DNA from: CAZFPA01 sp964520975
GTDB taxonomy: Bacteria > Bacillota > Negativicutes > Selenomonadales > Selenomonadaceae
Direction: 5' to 3'
DNA length: 64,000 nucleotides
Assembly (NCBI GenBank): GCA_964520975.1
Contig: CAZFPA010000002.1
Location: forward strand, 1 to 64,000
Each line of letters starts with the position of its first letter. Positions within the stretch are counted from its first letter, which is position 1. Positions 7,996-15,513 of the stretch are shown here, piece by piece. Under the pieces are notes generated by a model. The model was not told the DNA's origin. It saw nothing but the letters and a program-made list of their open reading frames with translations, and made no database searches. The position numbers and the translations under genes are program-made.

Positions 7996-9684
7996 ATGAA
8001 GCTTTGGAATAGGGGTATACAGTGCGGGCAGCAGGCCCTGCAGCGGGCCGTTGGTCAGCATTGGGGATTCATCCTCGGCGTATTTTTCTTCAACTATATG
8101 ACGATTGCCTGGTCACTTTGGCAGACAAAGGAATACCTGCTCATGGCTGTAGACGGTATTTTCGTTCTGGCTGTGGTGGCTCTGCTGGCGTTTGTATTGG
8201 CGCTCATACCGGTGCGCGGACTTCGCCGGGGCTGTTTTGCCATCATCTTTGGGGTGAGTCTCATCCTCTGGTGTGCGGAGCTGTTTTCTCTCTATAATTA
8301 TCGGGCCCTGATCGGGGCCGGTATGATCAACGCGGTTTTGGAAACGAATCCGCAGGAGGCCCGTGAATTTATACGCATGTATGTCGGCTGGCGGGTGCCG
8401 CTGGCGCTGCTCTTGGGGACAGGGCTCCTGTATGCCGGGCAGCGTTTCGTGTTCCGGCGGCAGCTGCCGTTGCCGGCCGGCTGGCAGAACGGCATCATGG
8501 CGCTGCTGCTTATGGCGGGCGGACTCGCTGGTTATGGCATTTGGAACAGCTATTCCAGCTATATTGTGAACAATACGCTGGATATACCGGCGGTGCGGGT
8601 TGCGGATGCTTCGGTGACGGCTGCCGAGAATATTGCTGTTTATAAGGATATTGACAAAAAGCTCAGCAACAGTGTGCAGATTACGGAAAATCGCAGTGAC
8701 GTGCCGGATATTGTCTTTGTACTCGGTGAGTCTACGAACCGCTACCGCATGCATTTATATGGCTATGAGCTCGACAATACGCCGAATCTCGATGCGCTGC
8801 AGGCTAAGGGCGAACTGGCGGTGTTCCAGGATGTCATCAGTCCGCATGCCACGACGGTCAGCGTGATACGGGAACTGTTCACCTTTCATGACGCAGAGGC
8901 AAAGGGAGAATGGTATCAATACAATAATCTCATCGATGTAATGAATGCCGCCGGCTATAAGACCTACTGGCTGTCCAATCAGGAGAGCTCCGGTATCTGG
9001 GGCAATGCTGCCAAGCTTTTTGCCAAACGCAGCCAGGTCAGCGAATATACGCATCTGCGGGAATCGCATGAGGATACCGGTGCCTATGATGAGGAACTCT
9101 TCCCGCTGCTGGAAAAGGCGCAGCAGGAAGGCGCGGCTAAAAATTTCTATGTGCTGCATCTCATGGGTGGGCACAGTCTCTATTATATGCGTTTTCCCTA
9201 TATTTTTTCCCGGTTCAGCCAGCAGGATATCACGGGTGAGTACACCGAAGAGCAGCGTACGGAAATCGCCCAGTATGCCAATGCACTGTTCTATAATGAT
9301 TATATCGTGAGCGGCATCATCGATCATTTCCGTGATCGTGAGGCCATTGTGATTTATTTGCCGGATCATGGGGAAACGGTCTATGACAATGGCCGGAACT
9401 TTGCCGGCCATGTCGAGGAAAACCCCAGCCACTATATGCTGGAGGTACCCCTCATCCTTTGGGCTTCGCCGGCCTACAAGGCACATCATCCGGAGACCTG
9501 GGCGGCTGTCCAGGCCGCGGTGCACCGGCCCTATATGACCGATGATATGATCCATACGGTGCTGGACCTCGCCGGAATCAGAACGCTGGAATACAATTCG
9601 GCCAAGAGCCTGATCAGTCCGAATTTTGATATGAGCCGGCAGCGCATGGTGCAGGGAAGGGACTATGACCGGCAGATACGCTGA
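7996..9684 (+). CDS. Phosphoethanolamine transferase (EptA/CptA-like)
   Basis: A 562-residue inner-membrane enzyme of the alkaline phosphatase/sulfatase superfamily. The first about 190 residues hold four to five membrane helices; the rest is the periplasmic catalytic domain. VLGESTNRYRMHLYGY contains the nucleophile Thr region as in CptA, and YLPDHGETVYDNGR with GHVEENPSHY supplies the metal ligands. Such enzymes transfer phosphoethanolamine from phosphatidylethanolamine to lipid A or core sugar and can raise polymyxin resistance. Its presence supports an outer membrane with LPS. The acceptor is not shown by sequence. Confidence 0.9.
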   Translation: MKLWNRGIQCGQQALQRAVGQHWGFILGVFFFNYMTIAWSLWQTKEYLLMAVDGIFVLAVVALLAFVLALIPVRGLRRGCFAIIFGVSLILWCAELFSLYNYRALIGAGMINAVLETNPQEAREFIRMYVGWRVPLALLLGTGLLYAGQRFVFRRQLPLPAGWQNGIMALLLMAGGLAGYGIWNSYSSYIVNNTLDIPAVRVADASVTAAENIAVYKDIDKKLSNSVQITENRSDVPDIVFVLGESTNRYRMHLYGYELDNTPNLDALQAKGELAVFQDVISPHATTVSVIRELFTFHDAEAKGEWYQYNNLIDVMNAAGYKTYWLSNQESSGIWGNAAKLFAKRSQVSEYTHLRESHEDTGAYDEELFPLLEKAQQEGAAKNFYVLHLMGGHSLYYMRFPYIFSRFSQQDITGEYTEEQRTEIAQYANALFYNDYIVSGIIDHFRDREAIVIYLPDHGETVYDNGRNFAGHVEENPSHYMLEVPLILWASPAYKAHHPETWAAVQAAVHRPYMTDDMIHTVLDLAGIRTLEYNSAKSLISPNFDMSRQRMVQGRDYDRQIR

Positions 9685-9767
9685 TGGAGTACGTTTTTCT
9701 TGCGTATCTGAAATTCTTGGGCTATTATATAGGTTAGTATACATTAATCGATAAAGGGGACAAAAGC

Positions 9768-10739
9768 ATGCGGTCCAAAATATTAGAAATGCTCCGGAAT
9801 GCGGGCAGTGTATATATTTCTGGGGAAGAGATCGCCAGTCGGCTGGGGGTATCACGCACGGCAGTCTGGAAGCATATCCGTGAGCTCCGTGAGGCTGGCT
9901 ACGATATCCGCAGTCATTCGCGCAGCGGCTATATGCTGTGTGAGACACCGGATCTCTTGCTGCCGGGGGAAATCCGGCATGACCTGAATACGAAGATCAT
10001 GGGGCAGAAAATCGTTTATTATGAGGATATTCCTTCCACTAATATAGAGGCAAAGCGTCTGGCGGCTGAGGGAGCCCCGGAGGGGACCGTTGTGGTCAGC
10101 GAGGCGCAGAGCACGGGACGCGGTCGTATGGAGCGGGCCTTTTTCTCACCGAAGGGTAAGGGAATCTGGTTTTCTATCATTTTGCGGCCGGAGTTCCTGC
10201 CGCAGGAGGCACCGAAGTGCACGCTGCTGGCAGCGGTTGCGGTGGCCAAGGCCATGGATCAGTTCGGCCTGCGGGCAGGTATCAAGTGGCCGAATGATGT
10301 GTTGTATGAAGGTAAGAAGCTCGTGGGGATTCTTACGGAAATGCATGCGGAAATGGATCGTATCAATTATGTCGTCATCGGAACGGGCATCAATGTGAAC
10401 ATCATGCCGGAGGAGTTTCCACCGGAGCTTCGTGACTGTGCGACATCGCTGGCCATCATGAAGGGAGAAAAGCTGCCGCGGGCGGCCTTTTTCCGGGCGG
10501 TATTGCAGGCAATCGAGGAACTGTACCTCATGGTCAGGAAACAAGGGTTTGCTTCGCTGATGGAGGAGTGGCGCCATTATACGATCACGCTGGGCCAGGA
10601 GGTCAATGTCATCAGTGTCAACGAGACCTTTGCCGGCCGGGCGGTCGATATCGATGCCGACGGTGCCTTGCTGGTGGAAACCGAGCAGGGGGTGCGCCGG
10701 GTCTTGGCCGGGGATGTTTCCATCCGGCCCAGAAAATAA
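9768..10739 (+). CDS. birA: Biotin-protein ligase / biotin operon repressor
   Basis: A 323-residue bifunctional BirA. Residues 1-60 form a winged helix (ISGEEIASRLGVSRTAVWKHI), residues about 80-270 the ligase domain with biotin-AMP loop STGRGRMER and KWPNDV, and the C-terminal 50 residues an SH3-like cap. It attaches biotin to carboxylase/decarboxylase carrier proteins and, with biotinyl-AMP, represses biotin genes. No bio genes are adjacent. AAGGGGA precedes the ATG. Length equals that of Bacillus BirA, including the DNA-binding part. Confidence 0.96.
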   Translation: MRSKILEMLRNAGSVYISGEEIASRLGVSRTAVWKHIRELREAGYDIRSHSRSGYMLCETPDLLLPGEIRHDLNTKIMGQKIVYYEDIPSTNIEAKRLAAEGAPEGTVVVSEAQSTGRGRMERAFFSPKGKGIWFSIILRPEFLPQEAPKCTLLAAVAVAKAMDQFGLRAGIKWPNDVLYEGKKLVGILTEMHAEMDRINYVVIGTGINVNIMPEEFPPELRDCATSLAIMKGEKLPRAAFFRAVLQAIEELYLMVRKQGFASLMEEWRHYTITLGQEVNVISVNETFAGRAVDIDADGALLVETEQGVRRVLAGDVSIRPRK

Positions 10740-10813
10740 TTTCGGACAGGATGCCTTTCACCCTATGCGAAGGGCGCGAACGGAAATAACAGGCCGGGTG
10801 TGAATTTCTCCCG

Positions 10814-10876
10814 CCTTGTTGAAACGCTGCTGGAAAGGATTTCGCGTTGCGAGAGCCTGAACAATGGCGTCATAAC
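10814..10876 (+). promoter_or_regulatory. Hairpin-promoter repeat, copy 2
   Basis: CCTTGTTGAAACGCTG opens the element, then an imperfect stem around GTT (10837-10857), then CCTGAACAATGGCGT and a weak -10, CATAAC (10871-10876). It shares most positions with the copy at 42153 over 63 bases. It lies 38 bases before coaX. Confidence 0.65.
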
Positions 10877-10913
10877 CAGCCTGCTGTCTAGGGCAGGCAT
10901 TGGAGGATAAAAA

Positions 10914-11681
10914 ATGCTTTTAGTTTTTGATATTGGCAATAGCAATATCGTATTAGGAACTTATGAAGGAAAAAAGCTGCTGCGCCACTGGCGCATATCG
11001 ACGGATCGTTCCAAGACCGGCGATGAATATGGCATGCTGATCAATAATCTGTTTCGGTATCAGGGCATTCGCATGACGGATATCGATGCAATCATCATTT
11101 CATCGGTTGTGCCGCCGCTCATGGTGCCCATGGTCAAGATGTGCGAGCGCTATTTCCATATCCATCCGTTGGTGGTCGGCCCGGGAATCAAGACGGGTGT
11201 CCGTCTCAAATACGAGAATCCGCGGGAAATCGGTGCAGACCGCATCGTGAATGTAGTCGGTGCCTATGAGCAATATGGCGGACCGCTCATCGTCATTGAT
11301 ATCGGTACGGCTACGACCTTTGATGTCGTAGCGGATAATGGGGACTTTTTGGGGGGCGTGATCGCTCCTGGATTGGGAAGCTCTGCGGATGCACTTTTCC
11401 AGCGGGCCGCCAAGCTGCCGCGCATCGAGCTCGTCACGCCAAAGAATGTCATCTGCCGCAATACCATCACAGGCATGCAGGCAGGCATCATCTTTGGTTA
11501 TGTTGGGCAGATCGATGAAATCGTCCGGCGCATCAAGAAGGAAATGGGGACTGAGATGAAGGTCGTGGCCACGGGCGGCTATGCCCGGATGATTTCCCGG
11601 GAATCGCAGACCATTGATAAAATCGATCATTTCCTTACGCTGACGGGGCTGCGGGTGCTGTATGAGAGGAATAGCGGATGA
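10914..11681 (+). CDS. coaX: Type III pantothenate kinase
   Basis: A 255-residue ASKHA-fold kinase that phosphorylates pantothenate, the first step of CoA synthesis, needing a monovalent cation. The phosphate-1 motif is DIGNSNIVLG at the N-terminus, GADR (residues about 104-107) the substrate site and DIGTATTFDV the phosphate-2 motif. TTGGAGGA lies before the ATG. The stop overlaps the dusB start (ATGA), so the two are coupled; the M18 aminopeptidase follows in the same run. Confidence 0.96.
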   Translation: MLLVFDIGNSNIVLGTYEGKKLLRHWRISTDRSKTGDEYGMLINNLFRYQGIRMTDIDAIIISSVVPPLMVPMVKMCERYFHIHPLVVGPGIKTGVRLKYENPREIGADRIVNVVGAYEQYGGPLIVIDIGTATTFDVVADNGDFLGGVIAPGLGSSADALFQRAAKLPRIELVTPKNVICRNTITGMQAGIIFGYVGQIDEIVRRIKKEMGTEMKVVATGGYARMISRESQTIDKIDHFLTLTGLRVLYERNSG

Positions 11682-12643
11682 AAATCGGGAACCTGGAATT
11701 TTCCGTGCCGGTATTTCTGGCACCTATGGCTGGCGTGACGGATACGGCGTATCGCATCCTGGCAAGGGAGATGGGCTGCGAGCTTGTCTACTCCGAAATG
11801 GTCAGTGATAAGGGCATCAATTATCGCAATACCCATACGCTGGAGATGCTGCATACAGAGCCGGCGGAACGCCCTATCGCCATGCAGCTTTTCGGCGCGG
11901 AGCCGGAGAGCGTGGCGCGTGCCGCGCAATATGTGGAGAGCCTCGGCTGTGCGGATATCCTGGATTTCAATATGGGTTGCCCGGCACCCAAGGTGGTAAA
12001 AAACCATGAGGGTTCTGCGCTGATGAAGGAGCCCCGACAGGCCTTTGCCATACTCAGCGCCCTGCGGAAGGCCGTGCGCCTGCCGGTAACAGTGAAGATG
12101 CGGCTGGGCTGGGATGATGACAGCATCAATGTATTGGAACTGGCCCGATTGGCGGAGCAGGCAGGTATGGATGCCATTGCCGTGCATGGCCGGACGCGGG
12201 AGCAGTTTTATCGTGGACAGGCGGACTGGGAAACCATTGCGGCAGTGAAGCAGGCCGTGTCCATTCCCGTCATTGCGAATGGCGATGTGCGGACCTGTGC
12301 TGATCTGGCACGGATCTTTGCGGTTACGGGCTGTGATGGCGTGATGATCGGGCGTGCAGCACAGGGAAATCCTTGGATTTTCCGACGGTTTCGGGAATTT
12401 CTGCAGACGGGAGTCGAGCTGCCTGAGCCATCGCTGGCTGAGCGTGGCGAGATTATTTTGCGCCATCTCGATATGCTGCTGCAGTTCAAGGGCGATTATA
12501 TCGGCCCGCGCGAAATGCGCAAACATGCAACCTGGTATACGAAGGGGCTGCCGCATGGAGCGGAGCTCCGCAATCTATTCAATCAGGCGGAAACACGGGA
12601 AGATTTTGTTCGTATCGTAGATAAATTTTTATTGAAGGGATGA
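11678..12643 (+). CDS. dusB: tRNA-dihydrouridine synthase
   Basis: A 321-residue FMN enzyme that reduces uridines in tRNA. The TIM barrel begins PVFLAPMAGVTDTAYR, and the catalytic cysteine is in NMGCPAPKVV. FMN-phosphate contacts IANGDVRT and GCDGVMIGRAAQGNPW are intact. It overlaps coaX by four bases. The Firmicute DusB type is the best match from motif spacing, but DusA/C-specific features were not tested. Confidence 0.94.
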   Translation: MKIGNLEFSVPVFLAPMAGVTDTAYRILAREMGCELVYSEMVSDKGINYRNTHTLEMLHTEPAERPIAMQLFGAEPESVARAAQYVESLGCADILDFNMGCPAPKVVKNHEGSALMKEPRQAFAILSALRKAVRLPVTVKMRLGWDDDSINVLELARLAEQAGMDAIAVHGRTREQFYRGQADWETIAAVKQAVSIPVIANGDVRTCADLARIFAVTGCDGVMIGRAAQGNPWIFRRFREFLQTGVELPEPSLAERGEIILRHLDMLLQFKGDYIGPREMRKHATWYTKGLPHGAELRNLFNQAETREDFVRIVDKFLLKG

Positions 12644-12648
12644 GGAAC

Positions 12649-14064
12649 ATGGCAGATAAGAAAGCAGACAAAAAAGCCGTAAAAGCAACAAAAGAGGCTG
12701 CGTGGAACAGCTATACCAAGCAGGAAATCGCAGCGCTGGAAAAGCTCTGCACAGGCTATCGTGATTTTCTCAGCAACTGCAAGACGGAGCGTGAAAGCAC
12801 GACGGAGGCTGTTCGTGCGGCCAAGGCAGCAGGCTATCGCGACCTGGCGGAAGTCGTGGCCGCGGGGCAGTCGCTCAAGGCCGGTGACAAGGTCTATGCG
12901 GTCTGCATGAAAAAGGCAATTGCGCTTTTCAATATCGGTACGGAGCCGATGGAAAAGGGCATGGCCATCCTCGGTGCCCATATCGATACGTGCCGTCTCG
13001 ATGTCAAACAGAATCCGCTCTATGAGGATAGCGGTCTCGCTTACCTTGATACGCATTACTACGGCGGCATCAAGAAATATCAGTGGGTTACACTGCCCCT
13101 GGCGCTGCATGGCGTAGTTGTCAAAAAGGACGGGACCGTACTGGATATTGTGATCGGCGAGGACGACAAGGACCCGGTATTCTGTGTGACGGACCTGCTG
13201 ATCCATCTTTCGCAGGAGCAGATGGAAAAGAAGGCCTCGAAGGTCATTGACGGGGAAAACCTCGATATTCTCGTGGGCTCGAATCCGCTCAAGGGCGAAG
13301 AGAAGGATGCTGTCAAGGCCGGCGTGCTGAAGCTCCTGAAGGACAGCTATGATGTGGAAGAGGATGACTTCATTTCGGCGGAACTTACGCTCGTACCGGC
13401 AGGCCGGGCCAGAGAGCTGGGCTTTGACCGCAGCATGATCCTGGCCTATGGGCATGACGACCGCGTTTGTGCCTATACCTCGCTGGCAGCTATGCTCGAG
13501 ACGAAAAAGGTAAAGCGCACAGCCTGCTGCCTGCTCGTGGACAAAGAAGAAATCGGCAGCGTCGGTGCGACGGGCATGCAGTCCCGCTTCTTCGAGAATA
13601 CGCTGGCGGAACTGCTTGCCGCCATGGGGGCTTATAATGATCTCACCCTGCGCCGCTGCCTGGCGCATTCCCGCATGCTTTCCTCGGATGTAACGGCGGG
13701 CTATGACGCACTTTATGCGAGTGCCTACGACAAGAAGAATGTCGCATACCTTGGCAAGGGTATGGTATTCAATAAATTTACCGGAGCCCGTGGAAAGTCT
13801 GGCTCTAATGATGCCAATGCGGAATATCTTGGTGATATCCGGGCGATGATGGAAAAGCACAAGGTGCATTTCCAGACCTCTGAGCTCGGCCGGGTCGACC
13901 TGGGTGGCGGCGGAACCATTGCCTATATCATGTCGCTTTACGGCATGGAGGTCATAGACAGTGGCGTAGCGGTACTGAGCATGCATGCGCCCTGGGAGGC
14001 TGTGAGCAAGGTGGATGTCTACGAGACGAAAAAAGGCTATGCAGCGTTCCTGCTGGAAGCATAA
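12649..14064 (+). CDS. M18 family aminopeptidase
   Basis: A 471-residue zinc aminopeptidase I. Metal and catalytic motifs are visible: AHIDTCRLD, VDKEEIGSVGATG, and SMHAPWE near the C-terminus. M18 enzymes are large dodecamers that release N-terminal residues in the cytosol. ATG 12649, with ATGAGGA seven bases ahead, is a better start than ATG 12640, which overlaps the dusB stop but has no space for a ribosome site. The N-terminus is Lys/Ala-rich (MADKKADKKAVKATKEA). It ends the coaX-dusB run, followed by a terminator. Confidence 0.92.
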   Translation: MADKKADKKAVKATKEAAWNSYTKQEIAALEKLCTGYRDFLSNCKTERESTTEAVRAAKAAGYRDLAEVVAAGQSLKAGDKVYAVCMKKAIALFNIGTEPMEKGMAILGAHIDTCRLDVKQNPLYEDSGLAYLDTHYYGGIKKYQWVTLPLALHGVVVKKDGTVLDIVIGEDDKDPVFCVTDLLIHLSQEQMEKKASKVIDGENLDILVGSNPLKGEEKDAVKAGVLKLLKDSYDVEEDDFISAELTLVPAGRARELGFDRSMILAYGHDDRVCAYTSLAAMLETKKVKRTACCLLVDKEEIGSVGATGMQSRFFENTLAELLAAMGAYNDLTLRRCLAHSRMLSSDVTAGYDALYASAYDKKNVAYLGKGMVFNKFTGARGKSGSNDANAEYLGDIRAMMEKHKVHFQTSELGRVDLGGGGTIAYIMSLYGMEVIDSGVAVLSMHAPWEAVSKVDVYETKKGYAAFLLEA

Positions 14065-14070
14065 ATCATA

Positions 14071-14103
14071 AAAAGGATGCTGCGCCTGCAGCATCCTTTT
14101 TTT
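14071..14103 (+). terminator. Terminator after M18 aminopeptidase
   Basis: AAAAGGATGCTGC pairs with GCAGCATCCTTTT, followed by further T. Confidence 0.9.
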
Positions 14104-14164
14104 AGGCGGCAGCAGTCCTTTTGATGCAGGGCCTGGAGACAGGCAGAAAAGATGGGATGAAATC

Positions 14165-15355
14165 ATGGAGATACTGATACGGAAATTCATAAAAGACTAT
14201 GGGGAGACCGAGCGTCCCGATGTGCGGGAGCGGTATGGCGAGCTCAGCGGTATTGTGGGGGTGAGCATCAATCTGCTGCTCTGTGCAGCGAAGCTCTGCG
14301 TAGGAATCCTGAGCGGCGCGATTTCGGTCATTGCGGACGCTATCCACAATCTGTCGGATGCGGGTTCTTCCATTGTCACGCTGCTGGGATTCAAACTGGC
14401 TGCCAAGCCGGCGGATCCGGAGCATCCCTTTGGCCATGGGCGCATTGAGTACATTTCCGGCCTCATCATTTCAGCGGCAATCCTGTTTGTGGGCATTGAG
14501 CTTTTTCGGACCTCTCTGGACAAGATCCTGCATCCGGAGGAACTTGCGGTGACGGAGGGCACCATTCTGATCCTTGTGCTGTCTATTTTTTTCCAGCTCT
14601 GGCTGGGGCGATTCAATCAGCACATCGGTCGCAGCATCGGCTCTGCGGCTATCGAGGCCGCTGCCGCAGACAGCCTCAACGACTGTGTGGCAACTGCGGT
14701 GGTTATTCTGAGCCTTATCGTGCACTATGTTGCCGGCGTGAACATCGATGGCATTGCCGGGATGCTCGTAGCAGGGTTTATCCTGCACAGCGGCTGGTGT
14801 GCGGCCAGGGATACCCTGCAGCCGCTTTTGGGGCAGGCACCTAAGCCGGAATTCGTGAAGGAGCTTGAGGAGGCGGTACTGTCCGAGGATAAGATCTGCG
14901 GGGTGCATGACCTCATCGTGCACGATTATGGCCCGGGCCGGGTATTTGTTTCCCTGCACGCGGAGATTCCGTCCACGATGAACATCATGAAAGCCCATGA
15001 GCTCATGGATAAGCTCGAGGTCATGCTGCATGTCAAATTCCATATTGAAGTCACGGTGCACATGGATCCGGTGGTTGTAGACGATCCGGAAATCAACCAC
15101 TTGCGGGAGCTCGTGCAGGAGGCGGTGAAAGGCACGGAAGCGTCGTTGAGCATGCACGATTTCCGCATGACGACCACCTACCATGGGGGACGCAACCTGA
15201 TTTTTGATGTGGTTGTTCCGTTTACCTGCGGTCTGCATGATGATGAGGTACGGCGGCAAATCCGGCAACGGATTGCTGCCATCAGTGAGGACTACCATGC
15301 CGTGATCCGTATCGACCGGCTTTACAGTACGGATGACGATCTTCCTGTCCGCTGA
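14165..15355 (+). CDS. Cation diffusion facilitator transporter
   Basis: A 396-residue CDF family metal/H+ antiporter. Six membrane helices span residues about 25-215, with the HxxxD-type site in VIADAIHNLSDAGSS and a second DxxxD-like site in AADSLNDCVAT. After the standard C-terminal ferredoxin-like domain there is an additional about 80-residue extension (LVQEAVKGTEASLSMHDF onward), a feature of a MamB/YdfM-like group. It exports Zn, Fe, Mn or Co; the metal is not decided. It is separate from the other CDF gene at 36769, which is shorter. Confidence 0.9.
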   Translation: MEILIRKFIKDYGETERPDVRERYGELSGIVGVSINLLLCAAKLCVGILSGAISVIADAIHNLSDAGSSIVTLLGFKLAAKPADPEHPFGHGRIEYISGLIISAAILFVGIELFRTSLDKILHPEELAVTEGTILILVLSIFFQLWLGRFNQHIGRSIGSAAIEAAAADSLNDCVATAVVILSLIVHYVAGVNIDGIAGMLVAGFILHSGWCAARDTLQPLLGQAPKPEFVKELEEAVLSEDKICGVHDLIVHDYGPGRVFVSLHAEIPSTMNIMKAHELMDKLEVMLHVKFHIEVTVHMDPVVVDDPEINHLRELVQEAVKGTEASLSMHDFRMTTTYHGGRNLIFDVVVPFTCGLHDDEVRRQIRQRIAAISEDYHAVIRIDRLYSTDDDLPVR

Positions 15356-15513
15356 AAATCATTTTCGGCGAGGTTCCATGAACAGAAGGTTCCTGTGATA
15401 TAATAGACAGGGAAATCGTACAGCGTACACGAAATAACTGGGGAATCGTGGACGCTGTACCAGGGGCCGCCGCGGGTGCTGCCCTGGGAATAGCATAAAA
15501 GGAGTTTGATACG

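Noticed and set aside
8755..9948. A 397-codon minus-strand frame opposite the phosphoethanolamine transferase and birA
   Set aside because: It crosses two confident genes and their intergenic promoter; composition is not protein-like.
12583..14190. A 535-codon open frame on the minus strand opposite the M18 aminopeptidase
   Set aside because: Same reasoning: antisense to a well-supported gene, no motif, and it would cross the terminator at 14071.
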